Source: JOPF133 sp052144935
GTDB lineage: Bacteria > Acidobacteriota > Terriglobia > Bryobacterales > Bryobacteraceae
Length of the DNA: 64,000 nucleotides
Assembly: GCA_052144935.1 (NCBI GenBank)
Contig: JBKQPR010000268.1
Location: 5,229-69,228, forward strand
Direction: 5' to 3'
Shown here: positions 36,106-44,508 of the stretch, piece after piece
Position numbering within the stretch: the stretch's first letter is position 1
Layout of the letters: every line of letters begins with the position of its first letter
Program-made: the position numbers and the translations under genes
Notes under the pieces: generated by a model
Databases searched by the model: none
What the model was told of the DNA's origin: nothing
What the model saw: only the letters and a program-made list of their open reading frames with translations

Positions 36106-37260
36106 CTATGCAGCCGATAACGTTTCGCTCCGCCGGCCACCCAGGATCAACTCCACCAGACGGCTTTTGGAAGCGGTCTCGAGATCTTCCGGGATGCGCT
36201 GCCCGGTCGTGAAGAAGGACAGCGGCTTGGCGCTTCGCGCCGCCTCCTGGAGAATTGCGCCGAACGAGCCGGTTTCATCCAGCTTGGTGAACAGCAGACG
36301 GTGCGGCCGAAAAACCTCGTACCGGTCCACCACGCGGGCGAGGTCGCCGGATCTCATCGAAGCCGGCAGCACCAGGTGCGTGTCCACGTCGCTTCGCGTG
36401 GCCAGGAATTGGGCCAGCCCAATGGATATATCAAGATCGGAAAATCCGAATCCGGGCGTGTCGATGAGGATGAGATCCTTGCCGCGGTTCTCCTCGATGG
36501 TTTGGGCCAGCGCCGCGACGGTTTCCAGGATCTGGAAACCGACCCCCAGGATGGCGGCGTAGGAACGCAACTGTTCCCCGGCGGCCACCCGGTAGTTGTC
36601 CATGGAAAGCAGCAGGACCGGGCGCCGGCAGGCCAGGCCATAGTTCACCGCCAGCTTGACCAGCGTGGTGGTCTTGCCCCCGCCCGGAGGGCCGACCAGC
36701 GCCACGATGCGCGGCGTGGCCTCGCTACGGCCCAGAGCCGCCTCGACGGTAAAGCGCGCTTCCAACTCTTCGCCCAGGGCCTTCCGGAAGCCGGAATCGG
36801 CGTGGGATGGCGCTCCGAAGGCCGTGGCACCATTGAGGAGGCGGGTTTCGGCGGCCCCCAGGATCTCGCGCGCCCTTTCGGGATCCAAGTCGCCGTCGAT
36901 GAGCGTCGCGTACGCGTCCGAGTAGCCGGGCGAGGCGCCGGCCCACTCGGGCGGGGCGAACGCCGTGCGCTGCAAGGTCCGCCGCATGCCCTCCAGTTCC
37001 TTCTTCAGGTCGGCGACTTCGCGCGCCAGCCGCTCGCCGGGTTGGAAAACCACGGAAACCGGCGCTCCGGGTGCGCCGTCCGTCCCGGCGCCTTCCTGAA
37101 GCGGCAGATCGGTGGCGAAGACCACTTCGTATTCGCCCAGATGGCGGGCCTCCGGGGGCGCTTTTCGCGTGTTGACCAGCATGGCGTCCGGTCCGAGCTC
37201 CTGACGCGCCATCGACATGGCGTCTTCGACCGCATGCGCATAGTAGGACTTGATTCTCAT
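36106..37260 (-). CDS. flhF: Flagellar SRP-family GTPase FlhF
   Basis: A 384-residue SRP-type GTPase that sets flagellar number and placement. The N-terminus (MRIKSYYAHAVEDAMSMARQ, then PDAMLVNTRK) is the FlhF B domain; the G domain has GPPGGGKT (190-197), DTPGFGFSD, and TKLDETGSFGAI. ATG 37260 has GAAGGGA upstream. An 89-bp gap separates it from flhA. FlhNG, the usual partner, is not in the window. Confidence 0.93.
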   Translation of the reverse strand: MRIKSYYAHAVEDAMSMARQELGPDAMLVNTRKAPPEARHLGEYEVVFATDLPLQEGAGTDGAPGAPVSVVFQPGERLAREVADLKKELEGMRRTLQRTAFAPPEWAGASPGYSDAYATLIDGDLDPERAREILGAAETRLLNGATAFGAPSHADSGFRKALGEELEARFTVEAALGRSEATPRIVALVGPPGGGKTTTLVKLAVNYGLACRRPVLLLSMDNYRVAAGEQLRSYAAILGVGFQILETVAALAQTIEENRGKDLILIDTPGFGFSDLDISIGLAQFLATRSDVDTHLVLPASMRSGDLARVVDRYEVFRPHRLLFTKLDETGSFGAILQEAARSAKPLSFFTTGQRIPEDLETASKSRLVELILGGRRSETLSAA

Positions 37261-37349
37261 CCGTTTTGGCTGTCCCTTCTCCGGCGCGCTCGGGCAATCC
37301 ATCGCACGAGTAAACTATCGTCAGGCGCGCGAATTTTCTGTAGGGGGGA

Positions 37350-39434
37350 TCACGAAATATTCCCCAGCGACTGAACCCGCAAGCCGGGAGGCACTTCGTT
37401 ATGCGCCAGGAAGAACAGGTTGGGCAGCGCCGATTCGGCCATTTGCCGCAGAAAGTAACGAGCTCCCGACGAGGTGATGGCCACCACCGGAGTCTCCGGC
37501 GAGGAGACCCGGTTCTGCAGGCGGTTCAGAATATCGCGGATGGCCTGGGGCGCGAGCGTCAGATGACTGGTCTGCTCGCCGTGCTCCACGGCGCTCTCCA
37601 CGGTGCGCTCGATCGCGGGATCGAGAAACCAGGCCGGCAGGTCTCCCGCGCGGTTCAGGTACGGCTTGGCCACCGCCCGGCGAATCGACTGGCGCACGTA
37701 TTCGGTCAACAGGACCGGATTTCGCGTGGCTGCGGCGGCTTCTCCCAAGGCCTCCAGGATGGATAACGCGTCGCGTATGGAAACGCGCTCGCGCAGCAGG
37801 TTTTGCAGAACCCTTTGCAGGGTAGCCAGCGGCAGCAGTTTGGGGATCAGGTCCTCGACCACCTTGGGATGCTCCACCCCCACGCGGTCCAGGAGGCGTT
37901 TGGCGTCCTGCCGGGTGAACAGCTCGTGGGCGTAGCGGCGGATCAACTCCGCCAGGTGCGTCCCCAGCACGCTGACGCCGTCCACCACGGTGTAGCCCGA
38001 GTTGCGGGCCCGCTCGGCGCGCGCGGCGGGAATCCACAGGGCGCTCATGCCGAAGGCCGGCTCGCGGGTGGCCTGTCCCTCCACGGCCGGCCCGCCGGGG
38101 CCGGTGGGGATGGCCAACTCGCATCCCTGAGGCAACTCGTAGCGCGCCACCTCCACGCTTTTGAGCGAGATCACGTATTCGCGGCTGCGCAACGAGAGAT
38201 TGTCGGTGACCCGCACGGGCGGCAGCAGGTATCCGAGGTCTCCCGCCAACTGCCGGCGGATCGAAGAAATGCGGCGCAGCAACGGCGAATCCTGCGCGCC
38301 TTCGACCAGGCCCACCAGTCCCAGACCGACCTCGATCGCCAGCGGCTCGACGCGCAGCAGGGATTCCACGTTCTCCTTGGCGGCGGCCGGTTTGCTGTCC
38401 GCCGTCGCGGCGGTTTCCCGCGCGGCCTCCCCGCGGCGCATCTTCCATCCCCCCATTCCGGCCGCTCCGCCGAGCAACAGGAAGGGCAGCTTGGGCATAC
38501 CGGGGAGCGCTGCCATCGCGACCAGCACACCCCCCGCCAGGAGGAGCGGTTGCGAGTTGCCGAGGATCTGCCGTCCGAACTCGGCCCCCAGCCGGGCCTC
38601 GGAGCTGGCGCGCGTCACGATCAGGCCGCCTGAAATCGAGATCATCAGCGCCGGAATCACCGTCACCAGACCGTCTCCGATGGTCAGTACGGTGTAGGTC
38701 TCGAGCGCCTTGCCCAGGTCCATCCCGTGCTGCAAAACGCCGATCAGAAACCCGGCCACGATGTTGATGCCGGTAATCAGGATGCTGGCCACCGCGTCGC
38801 GCTGGGTAAACCGCGAAGCGCCGTCCATGGCCCCGTAGAACTCCGCCTCGGTGGCCAGTTGCTTGCGCCGCCGTTTGGCCTCCTTTTCGTCGATCAGGCC
38901 GGCGTTGAGGTCCGAATCGATGGACATCTGCTTGCCGGGCAGAGCGTCCAGGGTAAATCGCGCCGTGACTTCGGAGATGCGCACCGCGCCATGGTTGATG
39001 ACCACGTATTGAATGGCGATCAGCACCAGAAAGATCACCGCGCCGATGATGTAGTTTCCTCCCACCACAAAGCTGCCGAAGGCCCCGATGACTTCTCCCG
39101 CCGCCGTCGTGCCGGTGTTGCCGTTCAGCAGAATCAGGCGCGACGACGAGATGTTGAGGGCCAGGCGGAACAGCGTCAGCAGCAGCAGAGTGGTAGGAAA
39201 GGCGGTGAATTCGACCGGCCGGACCAGATACAGCGAGACCATCAGCACCGTGACGGACATCAGGATATCGGTGACGATCAGCAGATCCAGCAGGAAGCCG
39301 GGCAGGGGCGTGATCAGCGCCATCACGATCCCCAGTACCGCCACCGGGACGGCCATCTCGCGGAGCAGGCCCAGCGGCAGGCTGGCGGTCCATCCGGATT
39401 TTGCGGGAGCGGGAAGGGCTCGGGCGGGCGTCAT
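37350..39434 (-). CDS. flhA: Flagellar export gate protein FlhA
   Basis: A 694-residue export gate component. About eight N-terminal membrane helices include the FHIPEP-type region (RFTLDALPGKQMSIDSDLNA, then GLIDEKEAKRRR and FYGAMDGASRF), followed by the cytosolic FlhA-C domain from about 330 (VVDGVSVLGTHLAELIRRYA, LLRERVSIRDALSILEALGE). Complete. Starts 4 bp after flhB. Confidence 0.96.
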   Translation of the reverse strand: MTPARALPAPAKSGWTASLPLGLLREMAVPVAVLGIVMALITPLPGFLLDLLIVTDILMSVTVLMVSLYLVRPVEFTAFPTTLLLLTLFRLALNISSSRLILLNGNTGTTAAGEVIGAFGSFVVGGNYIIGAVIFLVLIAIQYVVINHGAVRISEVTARFTLDALPGKQMSIDSDLNAGLIDEKEAKRRRKQLATEAEFYGAMDGASRFTQRDAVASILITGINIVAGFLIGVLQHGMDLGKALETYTVLTIGDGLVTVIPALMISISGGLIVTRASSEARLGAEFGRQILGNSQPLLLAGGVLVAMAALPGMPKLPFLLLGGAAGMGGWKMRRGEAARETAATADSKPAAAKENVESLLRVEPLAIEVGLGLVGLVEGAQDSPLLRRISSIRRQLAGDLGYLLPPVRVTDNLSLRSREYVISLKSVEVARYELPQGCELAIPTGPGGPAVEGQATREPAFGMSALWIPAARAERARNSGYTVVDGVSVLGTHLAELIRRYAHELFTRQDAKRLLDRVGVEHPKVVEDLIPKLLPLATLQRVLQNLLRERVSIRDALSILEALGEAAAATRNPVLLTEYVRQSIRRAVAKPYLNRAGDLPAWFLDPAIERTVESAVEHGEQTSHLTLAPQAIRDILNRLQNRVSSPETPVVAITSSGARYFLRQMAESALPNLFFLAHNEVPPGLRVQSLGNIS

Positions 39435-39438
39435 AGAG

Positions 39439-40503
39439 CTAACCGGGCAACCTCCCGTTCATCAGCTTGAAGATGTAGGCCAGAATTTCGGCCACCGCGC
39501 GATAGAGGTGCGGGGGGATCTCCTGGCCCACCTCCACCGAGTGGTACAGAGCCTGCGCCAGAGGCGGGTTCTCGATGATGGGCACCTGGTGTTCGCGGGC
39601 CTTCTCGCGGATGCGCAACGCCAGGTAGTTCTTGCCCTTGGCCACCACCAGGGGAGCCACCATGCCGTCCAACTGGTAGCGGAGGGCCACCGCGTAGTGC
39701 GTGGGATTCACCACCACGGCGGTGGCCTTGGGGACCTCCTTCATCATCTGGCGGCGGGCCCGGTCGCGCTGGATGCGGCGGATCCGCGCTTTCATCTGCG
39801 GATTGCCCTCCATCTCCTTCATCTCGTCCTTGATTTCCTGCTTGCTCATGCGCAGGTCCCGCCTGTGCCTCTGCAACTGGCGGTAAAGATCCACCACGCC
39901 GAACACCAGGAACACGCCCGCCGCCTTCCAGAACAGCGTCATCAGCGAGCGGGACAGCAGGGCGAAGCCGCTCTCCACGCTTCCCAGGGGCAGCGCCAGG
40001 AATGCCGCCAGGTGGTCGCGCGCCACCACGTACACGGCCCACAGAAACAGCGGCAAAAGCACCATGGCCTGCAGCAGCGCGGGCAGGTTCTGGCGGGGCA
40101 GCTCCCGCAGTTTGGCAGCCGGGTTGAGGCGGCCCAGGTCGGGCGCCAGTTTCTTGAGACTGAAGCCGAAGCGGGTGGTCGCCAGCCGGAAGGCCAAGGT
40201 TGCTATCGCGACTGCCAGACCGGCCATCACCAGCGGCAGAAACAGTTGCCGGACCACGCGCCAGGCAACCTGCGTCAGATCCTCCGGCCGGAGTTCGCGC
40301 GCAAAGGCCAGCGAAAACAGCCCGGCCGCGACCTCCCGGAGTTGCGCGAACCAATCCGCCGCGCCAGCCCCCAGCAGCCCCAGGAAGACCATGAACTGGA
40401 GCGCCGACACAAACTCCCGAGCCGCCGGAAACTGGCCTTCCTCGCGAGCCTTCTGCAGCCGCCGTTGGGTCGGTTCCTCGGTCTGCCCGGATCGATCGGC
40501 CAT
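39439..40503 (-). CDS. flhB: Flagellar export switch protein FlhB
   Basis: A 354-residue protein with four membrane helices and the autocleavage site NPTH at 266-269 (VVVNPTHYAVALRY), which switches export specificity from hook to filament with FliK. The N-terminus has the usual GQTEEPTQRRLQKAREEGQF. Six bp after fliR. Confidence 0.96.
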   Translation of the reverse strand: MADRSGQTEEPTQRRLQKAREEGQFPAAREFVSALQFMVFLGLLGAGAADWFAQLREVAAGLFSLAFARELRPEDLTQVAWRVVRQLFLPLVMAGLAVAIATLAFRLATTRFGFSLKKLAPDLGRLNPAAKLRELPRQNLPALLQAMVLLPLFLWAVYVVARDHLAAFLALPLGSVESGFALLSRSLMTLFWKAAGVFLVFGVVDLYRQLQRHRRDLRMSKQEIKDEMKEMEGNPQMKARIRRIQRDRARRQMMKEVPKATAVVVNPTHYAVALRYQLDGMVAPLVVAKGKNYLALRIREKAREHQVPIIENPPLAQALYHSVEVGQEIPPHLYRAVAEILAYIFKLMNGRLPG

Positions 40504-40509
40504 GGCGCT

Positions 40510-41280
40510 TCATAACCCCAGAATCCGGCGCGCCGTGGCCCAGGCGAGCGCGGCCGATTGGCCCATCAGGCGCGGGAACAGCACCGCCACCCAGCTCAGC
40601 ACCATCAAGCCGGTCAGCATTTTGACCGGAAAGGCCATATGCAAGAGTTGCAGTTGCGAGTTGATCCGGCCGAGCAGGGCCAGCGCCACATCCACCATCA
40701 CCAGCAGGGCCACCACCGGCAGCGCCAGCCGCACTCCCACGGAGAACATCGCGCTTCCCAGGCGAATCATGGACAGGCCGGCCGCCGGGCCGAACCGGTA
40801 GACTCCCGGCGGCGCCTTGACCAGACTTTCCGCAAACAGGCGCAAGACCTCGCGGTCCAGGCCCAGGGCGAAGAACAGCATCCCTGAGACAAGCTGCGCG
40901 AAAACCAGCAGCACGCCGGAATCGGCTTGGGTATTGGGATCGATGGTCGAGGCGTAAGCGTATCCGGCCTGCAGGCCCAGAACCTGGGCGCCCAGCGTGA
41001 AGGCTTCCATGGCGATGGCCACCGCCACTCCGATCGACATCCCCACGGCGGCTTCGGCCAGGGACCAGCCGGCCAACCGCGCCACTCCGAAGGGCAGCGG
41101 CACCGCCGGCCACCGGGGCATCAGCGCCAGCGTGAAACCCAGCGCAAAGGCCGCCCGGGCCGGATCGGCGATGTTCTTCATCCCGGGCATCGGCACGAAC
41201 ACCAAGGCCCCGGAAATGCGCGCCAGCACCAGCAGGAAGCCGTAGAGCGTCCCCAGAGAGAGGGTCAGGTCAGCGGGCAT
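40510..41280 (-). CDS. fliR: Flagellar export protein FliR
   Basis: A 256-residue inner-membrane protein with six hydrophobic segments. The GALVFVPMPGMKNIADPARAA start and the GYAYASTIDPNTQADSG, VFAQLVSGMLFFALGLD signatures fit FliR. It overlaps the end of fliQ by 11 bp. Confidence 0.94.
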   Translation of the reverse strand: MPADLTLSLGTLYGFLLVLARISGALVFVPMPGMKNIADPARAAFALGFTLALMPRWPAVPLPFGVARLAGWSLAEAAVGMSIGVAVAIAMEAFTLGAQVLGLQAGYAYASTIDPNTQADSGVLLVFAQLVSGMLFFALGLDREVLRLFAESLVKAPPGVYRFGPAAGLSMIRLGSAMFSVGVRLALPVVALLVMVDVALALLGRINSQLQLLHMAFPVKMLTGLMVLSWVAVLFPRLMGQSAALAWATARRILGL

Positions 41281-41539
41281 AGCGGCTCAGATTCCCCAAC
41301 AGCGCCGTGGTGTAGGACATGGTTCGCGCCAGCATCCAGGGCAACAGCAGCAGAAACCCGGCCAGGAAAGCCACCAGGCGCGGCACCGTGCTGAAGGCGT
41401 TGTCCTGCATGGAGGTGGCGATCTGCACCAGGCTGACGGCGATGCCCGTAAGAAACCCGATCAGGAGTATGGGGGCGACCAGCCAGAACGTGGTCAGCAA
41501 AGTCTGGCGGATGATTTGGACTACCATGTCGGGCGTCAT
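41270..41539 (-). CDS. fliQ: Flagellar export protein FliQ
   Basis: An 89-residue protein of two membrane helices, with the family signatures ILLIGFLTGIAVSLVQIATS and SMQDNAFSTVPRL. ATG 41539 overlaps the fliP stop (ATGA). A longer frame to 41581 lies in fliP and is rejected. Confidence 0.94.
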   Translation of the reverse strand: MTPDMVVQIIRQTLLTTFWLVAPILLIGFLTGIAVSLVQIATSMQDNAFSTVPRLVAFLAGFLLLLPWMLARTMSYTTALLGNLSRYAR

Positions 41540-42270
41540 TGGTAGAAGCTCTTCATCAACGATCCGACCACCAGATTCCATCCGTCTACCAGCACGAAAA
41601 GCAGGATCTTAAATGGCGCGGAAATCATCACCGGAGGGAGTTGCATCATGCCGACGGAAAGCGTGCATGAGGCCACCACCAGATCGATCACCAGGAAGGG
41701 CAGGAAGAGAACCGCGCCGATCTGGAACCCGGTCTTCAACTCCGAAATAATGTAGGCCGGGATCAGCACCTTCAAATCCAGGTCCGCCGGCGATCGCGGC
41801 GCGGGCGCATGGGCCATCTCGACCATCAGCCGGAGGTCCTTTTCGCGCGCGAAGCGCAACAGGAATGCGCGCAGCGGGCGAGAACCTTGATCCATTGCCT
41901 GCGAGAACGTCGCCTGGCCGTTTTCCAGGGGTTCCCAGCCCTGGCGATACATGTCCGCGGCTACCGGTTGCATGATCACCACGGTGAGAAACAGGGACAG
42001 ACCGAGCAGAACCTGGTTGGACGGGATGGTTTGCGTGCCCAATGCCTGCCGCAGAAAATGCAGCACCACCGTGAGGCGCAGAAACGGAGTGACGCACATC
42101 ACCGCCGCCGGCAACAGGGTCATCAGCGTGAGCAGCAGAAGAACCTGCATGGGAACGCTCAGGGAGGCCTCTCCCTTTCCCGCCGAGATGCCCACGAGCG
42201 ACAGCGGCTGGGCCGGGGCCGCCACCGCGGGAAGCGCCATCAGCAGGGCGTAACCGCAGCGCCCGGTCAT
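41536..42270 (-). CDS. fliP: Flagellar export protein FliP
   Basis: A 244-residue protein with a signal-like N-terminus and the FliP signatures MTLLPAAVMCVTPFLRLTVV, GTQTIPSNQVLLGLSLFLT, VLIPAYIISELKTGFQIGAV, and VASCTLSVGMMQLPPVMIS. Four membrane helices. Overlaps fliO by 4 bp. Confidence 0.96.
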   Translation of the reverse strand: MTGRCGYALLMALPAVAAPAQPLSLVGISAGKGEASLSVPMQVLLLLTLMTLLPAAVMCVTPFLRLTVVLHFLRQALGTQTIPSNQVLLGLSLFLTVVIMQPVAADMYRQGWEPLENGQATFSQAMDQGSRPLRAFLLRFAREKDLRLMVEMAHAPAPRSPADLDLKVLIPAYIISELKTGFQIGAVLFLPFLVIDLVVASCTLSVGMMQLPPVMISAPFKILLFVLVDGWNLVVGSLMKSFYQ

Positions 42271-42551
42271 TGCCCGCCCCCTTGCGGATCGACGAGATCC
42301 CCGGCCGAGAGACGGCCGATCAGCGCGCAGCCCGAAGGGGAGGAGGACACCAGCATCAGCCGGCCGCCCGCCCGGACCAGGTGAAGGCTATGCTGCGGCC
42401 CCAAGGGCAGCCGCTCCAGGCACTCGAGTTTCCTTCTCCGCGCCGGGAGACTTCCGGCCCATCCCCTGCGGCGCAACCACCAGAGCACCGCCGCGAGCCC
42501 GGCGAGCACCCCCGCCACGGCCGCAAATTGTTGAAAATATTCCATTTCCAC
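42267..42551 (-). CDS. fliO: Flagellar assembly protein FliO
   Basis: A 94-residue protein: one membrane helix (FAAVAGVLAGLAAVLWWL) and a short soluble domain (LECLERLPLGPQHSLHLVRA, then GRLMLVSSS), the usual FliO layout. Directly upstream of fliP. ATG 42545 is an alternative start. Confidence 0.85.
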   Translation of the reverse strand: MEMEYFQQFAAVAGVLAGLAAVLWWLRRRGWAGSLPARRRKLECLERLPLGPQHSLHLVRAGGRLMLVSSSPSGCALIGRLSAGDLVDPQGGGQ

Positions 42552-42557
42552 CGCTCC

Positions 42558-42803
42558 TCAATCGTCGCGGAAGTCGGTGATCCGGACGCCCAGGGCGTTT
42601 TCGATCACCACCATCTCGCCGGAAGCGCACAACACGCCGCCAATGTAGATGTCGATGTTCTCGCCGGCCGACCGCGAGGTGCGGAGCACCATGCCTTCTT
42701 CGAGTTCCAGCACTTCCCGTGTCCGCATAATGCGCCGGTCGAGTTCGACCTCGATCTCGACCGGTATCTCGGCCAGCGATGCAATCTCTTCCTGAGGAGT
42801 CAT
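42558..42803 (-). CDS. fliN: Flagellar motor switch protein FliN
   Basis: An 81-residue SpoA-domain protein: IPVEIEVELDRRIMRTREVL, then EGMVLRTSRSAGENIDIYI and EMVVIENALGVRITDF. It is minimal, without the N-terminal extension of enteric FliN. A second SpoA protein (FliY-like) is encoded at 34438. Confidence 0.9.
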   Translation of the reverse strand: MTPQEEIASLAEIPVEIEVELDRRIMRTREVLELEEGMVLRTSRSAGENIDIYIGGVLCASGEMVVIENALGVRITDFRDD

Positions 42804-42810
42804 CGGCAGA

Positions 42811-44073
42811 TTAGTGAATTAAGTTGATAGTGTCCTGGCTTAAAGTGTCGGCCGTGGTCACCACCCGCGAATCCGCCTCGTAGGCCCGCTGGTAGACCAT
42901 CAGGTTGGTGAACTCGGTGGCGATGTCCACCGTGGAGGCCTCCAGGGAACCGCCCGAGATATCGCCGCGGCCCCCGGTTCCCGGCAGGCCGATGGACGGC
43001 GTGGCGGTTTGCGAGCTGAGCTGGAAGTTATTGTTTCCCACGGCAATCAATGAGTCGGGGTTGACGATGGAAGCCATGGCCACCTGACCCACCGTGACCT
43101 GGTTGCCGTCGGAGTATTGCGCCAGAATGGTGCCCCCATTACCCAGACCGACATTCACCAGTTCGGAAGCCGCCGAGCCGTTCTGCGAACTGGACGACTG
43201 CGCCGAAGGCTGGCCAAACTGCGTGAGATTGCCGGACGAGCCGTTGAACAGACTCCATTGGAGCGACATATCCGAGGCTCCGTCGGCCAGGCCGGAAACC
43301 GTTAAGTCCACCGGGCTGGCGTTGGCGGGATCGAGTTGCCCGTCGCTATCGAAGGTCAGGCTGCCGGTGGCCACCGACACGGAGGTATCCGTGGACCCCA
43401 CATCCGCGCCGGGGATGGTCACGTTATAGTTCCAGGTGTTGGAGCCGGTCTTCTGGAAGTCCAGTGTCAGGACGTGCGAAGTCCCCAGGCTGTCGTAAAC
43501 GGTCATCGGTGTGCTGAAATCCGATGAGGTGTCCGTGGCGGAGTACACCGTAGCCGAGGAATTCAGATTCAGGCCCACCGAAAGCGTGGTGGTGGGCACC
43601 GGGGGACTCAACGAACCCACGGGAACCACGATGTTGCTGATCGGACCGTTGGTACTCACCGCCCCGGTGGTGGGATTGGTGGTGGTCCAGCCCTGGACGT
43701 AGTCTCCCGTGTCGGTCATGAGGTTGCCGGACTTGTCTACCTCGAAGTTTCCGGCGCGCGTGTACAAGCTGTTGCCGGACGAGTCGTTGACCACGAAGAA
43801 GCCATCCCCTTGGATGGCCGCGTCCATCGCGCCGCCGCTGGTCTGGACGGCGCCCTGCGTGAACTCCATGGTGGTGAGCGGTTCGCCGGTGCCGAACCCG
43901 ACCTGGGTCTCGCCGAGCCCGGCGCCCAGGGACTGAGTGACCAGGGACTGGAATTCCACCTGGCTGGTCTTGAAGCCGGTGGTGTTCAGATTGGCCAGAT
44001 TGTTGCCTACCACGTCGATCGCGGTGGAATTGGCATTGAGTCCCGAAAGTGCCGTTGAAAAGGAAGTGAACAT
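42811..44073 (-). CDS. flgE: Flagellar hook protein FlgE
   Basis: A 420-residue hook subunit. The N-terminus (SFSTALSGLNANSTAIDVVG, then NNLANLNTTGFKTS) and the C-terminus (GGSLEASTVDIATEFTNLMV, then QRAYEADSRVVTTADTL) are the conserved rod/hook helices; the middle is the D1/D2 hook part with GDGFFVVND. ATG 44073 with AAGGAG upstream; a longer frame to 44280 overlaps flgD. Confidence 0.95.
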   Translation of the reverse strand: MFTSFSTALSGLNANSTAIDVVGNNLANLNTTGFKTSQVEFQSLVTQSLGAGLGETQVGFGTGEPLTTMEFTQGAVQTSGGAMDAAIQGDGFFVVNDSSGNSLYTRAGNFEVDKSGNLMTDTGDYVQGWTTTNPTTGAVSTNGPISNIVVPVGSLSPPVPTTTLSVGLNLNSSATVYSATDTSSDFSTPMTVYDSLGTSHVLTLDFQKTGSNTWNYNVTIPGADVGSTDTSVSVATGSLTFDSDGQLDPANASPVDLTVSGLADGASDMSLQWSLFNGSSGNLTQFGQPSAQSSSSQNGSAASELVNVGLGNGGTILAQYSDGNQVTVGQVAMASIVNPDSLIAVGNNNFQLSSQTATPSIGLPGTGGRGDISGGSLEASTVDIATEFTNLMVYQRAYEADSRVVTTADTLSQDTINLIH

Positions 44074-44083
44074 CGATTTCTCC

Positions 44084-44398
44084 TTAGGATTGCGGCGTGG
44101 AGCCGCTGTTGGTAGTGCTGGTGGACGAAATGCCCATATAAGTGTTGATGTCCGAAAGGATCGAAGAAATATCCTGGCCCGTGTTGATGGATTGTTCGAG
44201 TTGCTGGAACTGGGCCAGTTGGGTGACGAACTGCGTGCCGTCGGGCGGATTGAGGGGGTCCTGGTTTTGCAGTTGGGCAACCAGAAGCTGCAGGAACATG
44301 TTCTCGTCCACGGTGCCCGGTTGACTGGTGGTGGAACTGGCGGCCGAAGCCTGGCTGCCGGTCCCGGAAGTGGAAGTGCTGCTCGAAGTCGGTGACAT
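44084..44398 (-). CDS. flgD: Short hook-cap protein FlgD
   Basis: A 104-residue protein with the conserved N-terminal FlgD segment (MFLQLLVAQLQNQDPLNPPD, then TQFVTQLAQFQQLEQS). The C-terminal Tudor/Fn3 domains of enteric FlgD (about 230 residues) are absent. AAGGAG precedes ATG 44398. It caps the growing hook. Confidence 0.88.
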   Translation of the reverse strand: MSPTSSSTSTSGTGSQASAASSTTSQPGTVDENMFLQLLVAQLQNQDPLNPPDGTQFVTQLAQFQQLEQSINTGQDISSILSDINTYMGISSTSTTNSGSTPQS

Positions 44399-44483
44399 GC
44401 GATTCTCCTTATTGCCGGTTGAGAGGTTGGGGTGTCGCGCCGGCGCGCGGCGCTGGCGGCATGTGGTCGCCCGGAGAGAGCCG

Positions 44484-44504
44484 CGCCCGGAAGCCAGCCG
44501 GGCG
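44484..44504. terminator. Hairpin between fliK and flgD
   Basis: CGCCCGG-AAGCCAG-CCGGGCG with a short T-run on the + strand side only. On the minus strand, in which the genes run, there is no T-run, so it may be a processing or stability hairpin in the fliK-flgD mRNA. Confidence 0.35.
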
Positions 44505-44508
44505 TGTT

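Noticed and set aside
44484..44504. Strong intrinsic terminator between fliK and flgD
   Set aside because: The T-run is on the strand without genes; on the transcribed strand the hairpin lacks one. Kept only as a low-confidence hairpin.
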